A model generated the notes under the pieces. That model saw nothing but the letters and a program-made list of their open reading frames with translations, was not told the origin of the DNA and ran no database searches. Of a DNA stretch of 12,301 nt, positions 1-6,479 are shown in pieces. The translations under genes and the position numbers were made by a program. Every line of letters begins with the position of its first letter. The first letter of the stretch is position 1. Origin of the DNA: DATIBL01 sp035457505 (GTDB taxonomy: Bacteria > Patescibacteriota > Minisyncoccia > Phycocordibacterales > UBA6899); assembly GCA_035457505.1 (NCBI GenBank), contig DATIBL010000086.1, positions 1 through 12,301 on the forward strand, written 5' to 3'.

Positions 1-787
1 AGAGCTTGTCGAGGTCCATGTCGTACTTGCTCAGCTTCTTGAACAGCGAATAGGTGCGCTTGATGCGGAATTCGCCGTGGACGTTCTCGATGCCGGCTTT
101 TGCGAGCTCGACTTGGATGCCGCGGTACACTTTTTCGAGGCGGCGCTCGGTATCCTTGCTCCGCTCCTTGAGGAGGCCTCTTACGCGCTCATAGTCTTCC
201 GGGTATGCATAGCGGAATGCGTAGTCCTCGAGATCACCCTTGAGCTTTCCCATCGAGAGGCGATTTGCGATCGGCGCATAGATCTCGAGTGTTTCCAGTG
301 CGATGCGGCGCTGCTTCTCCTTGGGGACGAATTCGAGCGTGGAGACATTGTGGAGACGATCGGCGAGCTTGATGACGATGACGCGCAGGTCCTTGGCGGT
401 CGAAACGAAAAGTTTGCGCAAGCTTTCGACGTGTCGCTCGAGGCCGCGATACTTGAGTTTGCCGAGCTTTGTGACGCCATCGACGAGGTGCCGGATGTCT
501 GTGCCGAATTCGCGCTCGATATCCTCGTCCGAAACCTTTGCATCTTCGACGGTGTCGTGGAGAAGCCCGGCGGCGATCGTGGAGGAGTCCATACCCATCT
601 CGGCCAGGGTGAAGGCAACGGCGGAGACGTGTGTAAAATACGGATCGCCGGAATAGCGCTTCTGCCCATGGTGCGCGCGCTCGGCAAAAGCGTACGCGCG
701 GGCGATCAGATCGCGTGCGGCCGGGTCGGTCACACGAGAAGCCGAAAGGATCTCGTCGAGGGTGCGGATAGAGGATTCTCCAGTCAT
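1..787 (-). CDS. rel: Rel/SpoT-type (p)ppGpp synthetase/hydrolase, N-terminal part (cut by window edge)
   Basis: Long-form RSH enzyme that hydrolyses and probably makes the alarmone (p)ppGpp. The frame is open from ATG 787 to the window edge (262 residues visible; the family is usually 700 or more). The HD hydrolase signature is complete: H53 in DPYFTH, H77-D78 with E81-D82 in LLHDTVED, and D143/N147 in KLADRLHN. By family knowledge the hydrolase should be active. Residues 238-255 (GEFRIKRTYSLFKKL) match the start of the synthetase domain; the rest is outside the window, so synthetase activity and the TGS/ACT region cannot be judged. No clear Shine-Dalgarno precedes the start. A weak CAAAAT lies 7 nt upstream of the ATG, the same spacing as the better leaderless promoters in this window. 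The gene is divergent from the small secreted-protein gene. Identification is very secure. Confidence 0.95.
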   Translation of the reverse strand, partial: MTGESSIRTLDEILSASRVTDPAARDLIARAYAFAERAHHGQKRYSGDPYFTHVSAVAFTLAEMGMDSSTIAAGLLHDTVEDAKVSDEDIEREFGTDIRHLVDGVTKLGKLKYRGLERHVESLRKLFVSTAKDLRVIVIKLADRLHNVSTLEFVPKEKQRRIALETLEIYAPIANRLSMGKLKGDLEDYAFRYAYPEDYERVRGLLKERSKDTERRLEKVYRGIQVELAKAGIENVHGEFRIKRTYSLFKKLSKYDMDLDKL

Positions 788-875
788 AGCCTGTATTTTG
801 ACGGTATCACGCAGATGCCGTCCGGCGCAAACGGCCGTCTCGAGTCTATAAAGGTCCTGATTCTTAGAGGGTTTC

Positions 876-904
876 TTGACTTGCTCTAGGCCCCCATCTA
901 TACC
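876..904 (+). promoter_or_regulatory. Promoter of the small secreted-protein gene
   Basis: TTGACT (876-881), 17-nt spacer, TATACC (899-904), which is close to the sigma-70 consensus. It lies in the 156-nt divergent gap between rel and the gene at 944 and predicts a leader of about 33 nt. The leader contains GGAG (931-934) 9 nt before ATG 944. That Shine-Dalgarno decides the start over the in-frame TTG at 929 and ATG at 953. Confidence 0.55.
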
Positions 905-943
905 TATTCATGGAAATTCAAAATTTTATTGGAGTGCCCCCTC

Positions 944-1246
944 ATGAGCACGATGCGTATAAGCATTCTCCGTGGCTTGGCGATCCTCGCCACCCTCATT
1001 GGATCGCAGAGTTTTGCGATGAGTGAAGTGGCGCCAAGACAGTGCAGCTTGAATTTTCCAGACGGCGTGTATTATGCGAAAATCGCCTATACTCGCGACG
1101 GGTATTTCTCACTCGATAATTTAGATGGCAAGACGCCAGAAGAAATTATCGGACAAAAATATCCTGGCGGCCGTGTGCTCAAGGTTGAAGCAGAGTGGAT
1201 GGGGAGCAATGGACCGCACGCACTCATCTATTTTTGTCGTTTGTGA
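944..1246 (+). CDS. Small predicted secreted protein, function unknown
   Basis: 100-residue protein of unrecognised family. The N-terminus looks like a signal peptide: two early positive residues (R5, R10), a hydrophobic core at about 7-20 (ISILRGLAILATLIG), and a plausible signal-peptidase site near SFA (residues 23-25). The mature part would be about 75 residues with exactly two cysteines, C34 and C98, which could form one disulfide after export. It contains a short acidic/aromatic region and ends FCRL. Start chosen at ATG 944 because GGAG lies 9 nt upstream. It has its own promoter (876-904) and a strong terminator 12 nt after the stop, so it is probably monocistronic. A lipoprotein is unlikely because no lipobox cysteine follows the hydrophobic stretch. 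Export is inferred; no enzymatic motif is visible. Confidence 0.7.
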   Translation: MSTMRISILRGLAILATLIGSQSFAMSEVAPRQCSLNFPDGVYYAKIAYTRDGYFSLDNLDGKTPEEIIGQKYPGGRVLKVEAEWMGSNGPHALIYFCRL

Positions 1247-1257
1247 TCTCTTTGCTC

Positions 1258-1286
1258 AAAAAACGAGGTACGATACCTCGTTTTTT
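1258..1286. terminator. Bidirectional intrinsic terminator
   Basis: Perfect 13-bp inverted repeat with a 3-nt loop: an A-tract plus ACGAGGTA, loop CGA, then TACCTCG and a T-tract. Either strand gives a GC-containing hairpin followed by six U. It ends the 944 gene on the plus strand and could stop topA transcripts on the minus strand after they cross the duplicated tail. Confidence 0.88.
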
Positions 1287-1325
1287 CATCTTTCGCTATA
1301 TGCTTTCTGCCTCACAATATGACCT

Positions 1326-1347
1326 GCATGCGAAGCAGATCGCATGC
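1326..1347. repeat. Short inverted repeat at the edge of the topA-tail copy
   Basis: GCATGCG (1326-1332) and CGCATGC (1341-1347), separated by 8 nt, form a 7-bp hairpin at the outer boundary of the first topA-tail copy. The right arm is part of the duplicated 89-bp segment; the left arm is not repeated at the other copy. It may be a decay product of the rearrangement or a weak processing hairpin. Confidence 0.4.
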
Positions 1348-1429
1348 GCCTACTTCTCTTTCTTCTCCAACTTATGCGGGTTGTGATTGGGGCACGCTTT
1401 GTCCGAGCATCGCTCGGGAATCGTTTTTG
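1341..1429 (-). repeat. Direct repeat, copy 1 of the topA 3' end
   Basis: 89 bp that match 1529-1617 with four substitutions and no indels, in the same orientation, offset by 188 bp. It covers the last 25 codons of topA plus the stop and 9 bp beyond. One boundary falls at the 10-mer ATCGTTTTTG, which is also an arm of the adjoining inverted repeat. The spacer between the copies is not itself duplicated, so this is not a simple 188-bp tandem duplication. Confidence 0.9.
1350..1427 (-). pseudogene. topA 3'-terminal remnant (25 codons plus stop)
   Basis: On the minus strand this reads KTIPERCSDKAC followed by the same final 13 residues as TopA and TAG. The peptide is identical to the end of the live gene. 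All four nucleotide differences fall in third codon positions (two Cys, one Ser and one Asn codon) and are silent. An in-frame TGA lies two codons before the first Lys, and no start codon precedes it, so it cannot be expressed as a zinc-finger peptide in its present form. It is not in frame with topA read-through either (offset 188 nt). It could be the original gene end displaced by rearrangement, or the relic of a second topA copy. Confidence 0.75.
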
Positions 1430-1527
1430 GTCACAAGTCGATTTTGTTCCGTCGAACAAAATCGCTCGCGACCCCGACTCGCGGTTTCGCCCGCTGGCGA
1501 AACATCGCTCCGTCTCACAAAAACGAT
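1420..1527. other. Multi-hairpin foldable intergenic element
   Basis: About 108 nt with an outer 10-bp inverted repeat, ATCGTTTTTG (1420-1429) against CAAAAACGAT (1518-1527). Inside are three consecutive perfect hairpins: an 11-bp stem CGATTTTGTTC/GAACAAAATCG (1439-1449/1454-1464, loop CGTC), a 5-bp stem CGCGA/TCGCG (1467-1471/1479-1483), and an 8-bp stem GTTTCGCC/GGCGAAAC (1484-1491/1496-1503, loop CGCT). The whole can draw as a four-way branched structure on either strand. It separates the two topA-tail copies. No T-tract follows, so it is not a classical terminator. It may be a REP/MITE-like repeat, a 3' UTR stabiliser of topA mRNA, or rearrangement debris. Confidence 0.6.
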
Positions 1528-1528
1528 C

Positions 1529-1617
1529 CGCATGCGCCTACTTCTCTTTCTTCTCCAACTTATGCGGGTTGTGGTTGGGACACGCTTTGTCGGAACATCG
1601 CTCGGGAATCGTTTTTG
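1529..1617 (-). repeat. Direct repeat, copy 2 (within the live topA 3' end)
   Basis: The partner of 1341-1429. Here it encodes the real C-terminus of TopA, including CSDKAC of the last zinc ribbon, and continues in frame into the rest of the gene. Its gene-proximal boundary ATCGTTTTTGTG (1608-1619) is the exact reverse complement of 1516-1527. Confidence 0.9.
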
Positions 1618-3742
1618 TGCCATCCATCATGAGCTTGCCGCACATGGGGCAGAGGTTGCCGGTGGGCTTGGCTTTCATGGCGTAGGAGCACTTGGGGTAG
1701 TTGGAACAGCTCCAGAACGGGCCAAATCGGCCGTGGCGCTCCACGATCTCGCCCTCTTTGCAGACGACGCACTTTACTCCGCTTGAAACGGGCGGGATGG
1801 CATCTTTCTTGATGTACTTGCACTTGGGGTAGTTGCCGCAAGCGACGAACTTTCCGAAACGACCTTCGCGCTCGACGAGCTCGGCTTTGCCGCATTGCGG
1901 ACACGTCTCGCCGGTCGGGCGAGGTCCTTCAATCTCGCGGCCGTCGATCGTGCGTGCGCCGTCGCATTCGGGAAAGCGCTCGCAGGAGAGGAACTTCCCG
2001 TTCTTCCCGAGCTTGATGATCATTCCGCTTTGGCACTTGGGACACCGCATCGCAGGGTCCGCAGCGCCAAGATTGGTGACCTTCTCAACCTTGTCTTTGG
2101 ACTTGAGATCCTTGGTGAAGGGGTCGTAGAACGCCTTGAGGGTTTTTCCGTACGGCCGCTTACCTTCGGCGATATCGTCGAGCTTTTGCTCCATCTCGGC
2201 GGTGAAGGTGTCGGAGATGTACGTAGGGAAGTGTTTTTCGAGGAACGAGGAGACTACGTCGCCAGTGTCGGTCGGCGTAAGCGTCTTGCCTTCTTTGGTC
2301 ACGTATCCGCGATCAAGAAGCGTCTTCAGAATGGATGCATAGGTCGACGGACGACCGATGTCGCGCTTCTCGAGCTCTTTGACGAGGCCAGCCTCGGTGT
2401 AGCGGGCGGGAGGCTCTGTCTGCTTCTCTTCAGCATCGATCTCGAGGAACTTCAGCGGATCGCCTTCACGTACCTCCGGGAGCGAGACTTCCTCGCCGTG
2501 CGCGTCCGGATCGGCAAGGAGCCACCCGTCGGACACGACGCGCGTACCGTTCGCGGCGAAGACGGGAATCGGCGGCGTGATTGTTGCCGCACCGTCGATG
2601 GTCGCGGTGATCTTGGTGCGGAGTGTCTCGGCGTCGATCATCTGCGAGGCCATCGTGCGCGCCCAGATCAAACGGTAGAGCTTCTGCTGTTCCGGTGTCG
2701 CCCCTGCGCTCTTCTTGGCCGGGTCGGTGGGGCGAATGGCTTCGTGTGCCTCCTGCGCGTTCTTGGATTTTGTCTGATAGGTGCGCGCTTGTCCGAGGTC
2801 CTTGCCGAAGACTTTCTCGATCGTCGCGATCATCTTGGCCTGCGCCTCTTTGGAGAGATTTGTGCTGTCCGTGCGCATGTAGGTAATGAGTCCGGCCTCG
2901 TAGAGCTTCTGCGCGATCTGCATCGTGCGCGACGGGCTCATACCGAGGCGCGACGACGCTGCCTGCTGCATGGTCGATGTGGTGAACGGAGCCTTCGGGG
3001 AGCGGGCGACCTTGGTCTCTTTGACCTCGACTACGCTCCAAGAATGCTTCTTGGCTGCGGCGAGCGTGGCATCGACGAGAGCGCGATCCCGGGGCTCCTC
3101 GCTCATGAGAAGCGTCAGGGGGACTTTCTTCGGCGTCTCTGTCTTGGCAGTGATGCGCCAGTAGGTCTCGGGAACAAAGGCGCGGATCTCGCGTTCGCGC
3201 TCCATAATGATGCGGAGCGCGGGAGATTGGACGCGTCCGGCAGAGAGTCCGTAGCGCACCTTCTTCCAGATGAGTCCGGAGAGGTCGTATCCGACGAGGC
3301 GGTCGAGGACGCGGCGCGCTTCCTGGGCCTCGCGCAGATGCTGATCGATCGGGCGCGGGTGAGAAGCCGCCTCCTTAATCGCAGATTCGGTGATTTCGTG
3401 AAAAACAATGCGCTTTGCGTTCTTTAATTTGAGCAATTCGCTCACGTGCCACGCAATAGCCTCACCTTCGCGATCGGGGTCGGTGGCGAGCATGACAGCG
3501 GCAGATTGCTTGGCGAGATCGGAGAGTTCGTGGACGACCTTATCTTTGCCGGGTGTGACAATATAATTGGGTACAAAACCGCCCGCGATATCGATCGCGT
3601 TCTTATTGGACTTCGGGAGATCGCGGACGTGGCCGACCGATGCACGCACAATGTATTCCTTTCCGAGATACTTTTCGATCGTCTTGGCCTTCGCCGGAGA
3701 CTCCACGATCACGAGCGTTTTGCCTTTCGCGCCTGATGACAT
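1538..3742 (-). CDS. topA: DNA topoisomerase I (type IA)
   Basis: 734-residue type IA topoisomerase that relaxes negative supercoils by cutting and rejoining one strand. The Toprim domain is at the N-terminus (E14 in VIVESPAKAK; D88, D90 and E93 in ATDPDREGE). The catalytic tyrosine is Y288 in GLITYMRTDST, with R290 beside it. The C-terminus carries four Cys4 zinc-ribbon modules starting at about 567, 614, 658 and 698; the last is compact (CPMCG, then CSDKAC). The start is set at ATG 3742 (MSSGAKG), directly before the first Toprim strand; the 28 codons upstream in frame do not look like TopA. A candidate extended -10 (GATACT) ends 9 nt before the ATG and there is no Shine-Dalgarno. The gene lies 93 nt downstream of dprA on the same strand, a pairing also seen in Firmicutes. 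The final 25 codons are duplicated just downstream (1350-1427). All key residues are present. Confidence 0.97.
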   Translation of the reverse strand: MSSGAKGKTLVIVESPAKAKTIEKYLGKEYIVRASVGHVRDLPKSNKNAIDIAGGFVPNYIVTPGKDKVVHELSDLAKQSAAVMLATDPDREGEAIAWHVSELLKLKNAKRIVFHEITESAIKEAASHPRPIDQHLREAQEARRVLDRLVGYDLSGLIWKKVRYGLSAGRVQSPALRIIMEREREIRAFVPETYWRITAKTETPKKVPLTLLMSEEPRDRALVDATLAAAKKHSWSVVEVKETKVARSPKAPFTTSTMQQAASSRLGMSPSRTMQIAQKLYEAGLITYMRTDSTNLSKEAQAKMIATIEKVFGKDLGQARTYQTKSKNAQEAHEAIRPTDPAKKSAGATPEQQKLYRLIWARTMASQMIDAETLRTKITATIDGAATITPPIPVFAANGTRVVSDGWLLADPDAHGEEVSLPEVREGDPLKFLEIDAEEKQTEPPARYTEAGLVKELEKRDIGRPSTYASILKTLLDRGYVTKEGKTLTPTDTGDVVSSFLEKHFPTYISDTFTAEMEQKLDDIAEGKRPYGKTLKAFYDPFTKDLKSKDKVEKVTNLGAADPAMRCPKCQSGMIIKLGKNGKFLSCERFPECDGARTIDGREIEGPRPTGETCPQCGKAELVEREGRFGKFVACGNYPKCKYIKKDAIPPVSSGVKCVVCKEGEIVERHGRFGPFWSCSNYPKCSYAMKAKPTGNLCPMCGKLMMDGTKTIPERCSDKACPNHNPHKLEKKEK

Positions 3743-3751
3743 CGCATCACA

Positions 3752-3778
3752 AGTATCACACGCGAAACGGTTGTGCAA
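3752..3778 (-). promoter_or_regulatory. Candidate near-leaderless topA promoter
   Basis: On the minus strand: TTGCAC (3773-3778), 15-nt spacer, TG-T-GATACT (-10 at 3752-3757), then 9 nt to ATG 3742. The spacer is short and the -10 matches 4 of 6, so it is weaker than the others, but its position relative to the start fits the pattern at dprA and serS. topA may also be transcribed from the dprA promoter. Confidence 0.4.
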
Positions 3779-3835
3779 ATTTTTCCTGTCGACAACGTGA
3801 TTGCGATGCGAAAAAAATGCTCGCACTCGCGCGCA

Positions 3836-4732
3836 TCATCGCTCGCGCATCCATCCATCGCGCGTCTCTCGGATCGCGCCGGCGATCGCGAGGCGCATGA
3901 GCGCGATGTTCGCTTCGTCTGCTGCAAGTTCTGCGCGCAGTGCGACCTCGTCTGTGGCGAGCGGTTCGCGGAGAATGAGGAGGATCGCACGCTCGGCATC
4001 GGAGTATTCCGCGAGCGTGTCTTCCGAAAAGTGATCCGCATCGCCGGGCGTCTCTGCCGCGTCGATCTCATCGAATCCCAGATGACGGAGGAGGTCTTCG
4101 GATGATCGCACCAATCCTGCGCCATCGGCGATGAGCGCGTTGGGGCCGTCGGATGACGGAGAAAAGATGCTTCCTGGCACCGCGAGGACATCGCGATTGT
4201 ATTCCATCGCAAGCCGGGCCGTGATGAGCGTGCCGGATAGGGCGTCGGCCTCGATCACGAGTGTCGCATGCGCGAGACCGGCCATGATGCGGTTGCGGCG
4301 CGGAAAGCTCCACTGCGTCGCACGGAAGTCCGGCTCGTATTCGGTGAGGAGTGCGCCCCCTGCGTCGAGGATGCGCGCGGCAAGCCCGGCGTTCGTGCGC
4401 GGATAGATCGCAGCGTCGGTGATCCCGGAACCAGGAACGGCGACCGTCGGCAGTCCGGCCTTGAGCGCCGCCTCGTGCGCGATCGCGTCGATCCCGAGTG
4501 CGAGTCCGGAGACGATGACGATCGGATATCCGCGCAGGCCTTCGATGAGGGTGCGGGCGGCATCTGCGCCATAGCTCGTATGCTTGCGCGATCCGACAAC
4601 GGCGAGCCATGTTCGTTCTGTGCTTGGAAGTTCACCGCGAAGCCAGAGCTGTTTGGGCGGGTCGGTGATCTCGCAAAGAAGCGTCGGGAAGTGCTCTGGT
4701 GCAAGCGGGCGGATCTCGTCGTGCGGGGCCAT
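3836..4732 (-). CDS. dprA: DNA-processing protein DprA (Smf)
   Basis: 298-residue DprA, which binds incoming single-stranded DNA during natural transformation and loads RecA. The Rossmann-like core is intact: VVGSRKHTSYG (45-55), SGLALGIDAIAHEAAL (75-90), PGSGITDAAIYPRTN (100-114), LLTEYEP (128-134), FPRRNRIMAGLA (143-154) and DALSGTLITARLA (163-175). Residues from about 240 to 298 fit the C-terminal winged-helix domain often found in DprA. There is no N-terminal SAM-like domain, so it is on the short side. Start at ATG 4732: it directly precedes conserved sequence, and a good promoter (TTGGAA-17-TATACT) puts the transcription start at or near the A of this ATG. The frame stays open far upstream but that stretch is Ser/Arg-rich non-homologous sequence. 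topA follows 93 nt downstream. The gene implies, but does not prove, a competence system elsewhere. Confidence 0.95.
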   Translation of the reverse strand: MAPHDEIRPLAPEHFPTLLCEITDPPKQLWLRGELPSTERTWLAVVGSRKHTSYGADAARTLIEGLRGYPIVIVSGLALGIDAIAHEAALKAGLPTVAVPGSGITDAAIYPRTNAGLAARILDAGGALLTEYEPDFRATQWSFPRRNRIMAGLAHATLVIEADALSGTLITARLAMEYNRDVLAVPGSIFSPSSDGPNALIADGAGLVRSSEDLLRHLGFDEIDAAETPGDADHFSEDTLAEYSDAERAILLILREPLATDEVALRAELAADEANIALMRLAIAGAIRETRDGWMRER

Positions 4733-4739
4733 GCAGAGG

Positions 4740-4768
4740 AGTATAGCGGCTTCGGGTCGGGCTTCCAA
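4740..4768 (-). promoter_or_regulatory. dprA: Leaderless-type dprA promoter
   Basis: Minus strand: TTGGAA (4763-4768), exactly 17 nt, TATACT (4740-4745), then 7 nt to ATG 4732. The usual 6-8 nt from -10 to transcription start puts the 5' end at or within 1-2 nt of the start codon. No Shine-Dalgarno is present; the 7 nt between are pyrimidine-rich. Confidence 0.7.
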
Positions 4769-4789
4769 TCTCGGGCACACGTTGCGGCT

Positions 4790-4802
4790 GTGCATGTTGC
4801 AC
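4790..4802. promoter_or_regulatory. Small inverted repeat in the dprA / 4823 divergent gap
   Basis: GTGCA-TGT-TGCAC, a 5-bp dyad with a 3-nt centre. It overlaps the candidate -35 (TTGCAC, 4797-4802) of the plus-strand gene and lies 22 nt upstream of the dprA -35. It could be an operator acting on both, but a 5-bp dyad is short enough to be chance. Confidence 0.25.
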
Positions 4803-4822
4803 GAGAGCGAAAGGCGAGTAGC

Positions 4823-5119
4823 ATGGGGCAAGAATCCGAGCCGTCTGCTATGGATGACGAAACGGTCGTACTTTCGCGGATCGCTCGGGTAAAACGGGCG
4901 ATCGTGGATATCGAATCGGTTGTCGAAAATGCCGAACCGGAGGAATTCCTTGCGCTCATGGAGCACATCAATGCATGTACTGCGAAGATGAAAGTTTGCA
5001 TCGACAACGGCCTCGAAATGACGGCGCGCGATGTCTACGAACTTGATCTTGCTCGCGATCGGCTGATCGTCGCATATTTCCGCCTTCGCTTTATCGGAGG
5101 CCATTCCCGCGATCCTTGA
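4823..5119 (+). CDS. Small helical protein, function unknown
   Basis: 98 residues from ATG 4823, or 89 from the in-frame ATG at 4850; I recognise no family. The body from ETVVLSRIARVKRAIVD to DLARDRLIVAYFRLRF is a run of acidic/hydrophobic heptad-like stretches and is probably all alpha-helical. Two cysteines (in INACTAKMKVC) lie six residues apart, not in a zinc-binding arrangement. There is no signal peptide or membrane segment. A possible promoter is TTGCAC-16-TAGCAT (4797-4802, 4819-4824); if it is used, ATG 4850 would be the real start, since the -10 overlaps ATG 4823. It is divergent from dprA. Its TGA stop lies inside the loop of a terminator, which argues that it is a real, separately transcribed gene. 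No antisense homology to known genes is seen. Confidence 0.65.
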   Translation: MGQESEPSAMDDETVVLSRIARVKRAIVDIESVVENAEPEEFLALMEHINACTAKMKVCIDNGLEMTARDVYELDLARDRLIVAYFRLRFIGGHSRDP

Positions 5120-5132
5120 TTCGCGGGTTTTT
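5106..5132 (+). terminator. Intrinsic terminator overlapping the end of the 4823 gene
   Basis: Stem CCCGCGA (5106-5112) / TCGCGGG (5121-5127), 8-nt loop, then five T. The stop codon TGA (5117-5119) lies in the loop, so a ribosome finishing translation would sit on the hairpin. Confidence 0.8.
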
Positions 5133-5170
5133 GCATCCAGGCGGATCGCATAGCTGAACGATACCGCTTT

Positions 5171-5196
5171 CCCTCGAGGGCGTGTTTTGTTATGAT
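5171..5196 (+). promoter_or_regulatory. serS: Leaderless-type serS promoter with a CCCTCGAGGG palindrome
   Basis: Extended -10 TG-T-TATGAT (TG at 5188-5189, -10 at 5191-5196) ends 8 nt before ATG 5205, with no Shine-Dalgarno between. At the -35 position there is only TTTCCC (5168-5173), so the extended -10 probably carries recognition. A perfect 10-bp palindrome CCCTCGAGGG (5171-5180) fills the space between the -35 and -10 regions and is placed where a repressor would block polymerase. Confidence 0.65.
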
Positions 5197-5204
5197 GCCG
5201 CCAT

Positions 5205-6467
5205 ATGTTGGATATCAAATTCATCCGCGAGAATCCTGATCTCATCAAGGCCGCAGTCGTCAAAAAGCACCTCGACCTCGATGTCGACGAACTCCTCGCC
5301 ACCGAAGCGCGCCGCACCGCGCTCTTGCTCGAGGTCGAAGGGATGCGTGCCGAACAGAACGCCGCAACGGACGCGATCGCCAAGGCTTCGCCTGAGTCGC
5401 GCGGCGAGATGATTGCGACGATGAAAGCGCTGAAGGATCGTCTCTCGCTCAAGGAGGAGGAGCTCAAGAGCGTGATGGAGGTCTGGCGCAATCTTATGCT
5501 TCGCGTGCCGAACGTTCCCGATGTGTCGGTCCCGGAAGGGGATTCCGACGCGCAAAATCTCGAGGTACGCAAATGGGGAGAACCGCGTACGTTCGATTTC
5601 GAGCCCAAGCATCATGTGGATCTCATGCTCGCGCACGACATGGCCGATCTCGATCGCGGCGCGAAGGTCGCCGGATTCCGCGGATATTTTCTCAAGAACG
5701 ACGGCGCGCTTCTCTCTTGGGCGATCTGGCAGTATGCGCTCGATCATTTTGTGAAGAAGGGGTGGACGCCGCTCATTGTCCCTTCGATGGTCCGCCGGGA
5801 GGCATTCCTTGGGACAGGATATCTTCCGCAGGGCGAAGAGGACCTCTATCGCACGCAGGATGGCGATTTTCTTGCGGGAACGGCCGAAGTCGCAACGATG
5901 GCGTATTTCCAGGACGAGATCCTCGACAAGAGTGCTTTTCCGATGAAGTTCATCGCGTTCTCGCCGTGTTTCCGCCGCGAGGCTGGCGCGCACGGCAAAG
6001 ATACGCGCGGCTTGATCCGCGTGCATGAATTTTTCAAGCTCGAGCAGGTCGTGCTCTCGGAAGCCAATCACGAAACGTCGGTCGCGCTCCACGAGGAGCT
6101 CACCAAGAATTCCGAAGAACTGCTCCAGGGGCTCAATATTCCGTATCACGTGGTCGTGAACTGCGGCGGCGATCTCGGACTCGGTCAGGTAAAGAAGTAT
6201 GACATCGAGGCGTGGGTCCCGGCAGAGCAGACCTATCGCGAGACGCACTCATCATCGTATTTCCACGATTTCCAGACGCGCCGGCTCAACATTCGTTACC
6301 GTGATGACGACGGCAAGCTCCGCTTCGTCCACTCGCTCAATAATACGGCGGTCGCTTCGCCTCGCATCCTCGTTTCGATCATCGAAAATTATCAGAACGC
6401 CGACGGCACGATCACGGTTCCGGAACCGCTCCAGAAATATCTCGGAAAATCGGTCATCGGGGGGTAG
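5205..6467 (+). CDS. serS: Seryl-tRNA synthetase
   Basis: 420-residue class II aminoacyl-tRNA synthetase that charges tRNA-Ser; a normal bacterial length. The N-terminal arm (about 1-105) starts MLDIKFIRENPDLIK and is rich in charged helix, as expected for the long coiled coil that grips the tRNA-Ser variable arm. The catalytic core follows: the serine-binding TAE (226-228), motif 2 (FSPCFRREAGAHG, 252-264, with R257-R258-E259, continuing to HEFFKLE at 274-280), and motif 3 (LNNTAVASPR, 378-387, followed by ENYQ at 394-397). Motif 3 differs from the E. coli form LNGSGLAVGR but keeps the invariant arginine (R387). The start is fixed by the family-typical first residues and by the extended -10 8 nt upstream. 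The FtsQ-like gene follows after 12 nt and is probably co-transcribed. Confidence 0.98.
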   Translation: MLDIKFIRENPDLIKAAVVKKHLDLDVDELLATEARRTALLLEVEGMRAEQNAATDAIAKASPESRGEMIATMKALKDRLSLKEEELKSVMEVWRNLMLRVPNVPDVSVPEGDSDAQNLEVRKWGEPRTFDFEPKHHVDLMLAHDMADLDRGAKVAGFRGYFLKNDGALLSWAIWQYALDHFVKKGWTPLIVPSMVRREAFLGTGYLPQGEEDLYRTQDGDFLAGTAEVATMAYFQDEILDKSAFPMKFIAFSPCFRREAGAHGKDTRGLIRVHEFFKLEQVVLSEANHETSVALHEELTKNSEELLQGLNIPYHVVVNCGGDLGLGQVKKYDIEAWVPAEQTYRETHSSSYFHDFQTRRLNIRYRDDDGKLRFVHSLNNTAVASPRILVSIIENYQNADGTITVPEPLQKYLGKSVIGG

Positions 6468-6479
6468 GCTTCGTCCTGT

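Noticed and set aside
77..889. Plus-strand 270-residue open frame opposite rel
   Set aside because: It is antisense to a firmly identified gene with intact catalytic motifs, and its translation shows no domain; GC-rich coding DNA gives long antisense frames.
910..1026. Overlapping 38-codon frame starting just after the TATACC box
   Set aside because: The ATG is only 5 nt after the -10, so the transcript would probably start past it; the Shine-Dalgarno-led frame at 944 is better supported.
1420..1527. CRISPR-like or tRNA-like reading of the hairpin cluster
   Set aside because: There are no regularly repeated units with spacers, and no acceptor stem, T-loop consensus or anticodon arrangement; the hairpins differ from each other.
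1319..1786. Plus-strand 155-residue frame across the topA-tail copies
   Set aside because: It runs antisense to the topA zinc ribbon and through the hairpin element; the TATGAC upstream is a poor promoter and the translation only mirrors the repeat.
1895..3427. Plus-strand 510-residue open frame opposite topA
   Set aside because: Antisense shadow of topA, with Arg/Gly/Leu-rich unstructured translation and no homology visible.
4733..5608. N-terminal extension of DprA in the open frame up to 5608
   Set aside because: The extension is Ser/Arg-rich, lies opposite the 4823 gene, a terminator and serS, and is not DprA-like; the promoter fixes the start at 4732.
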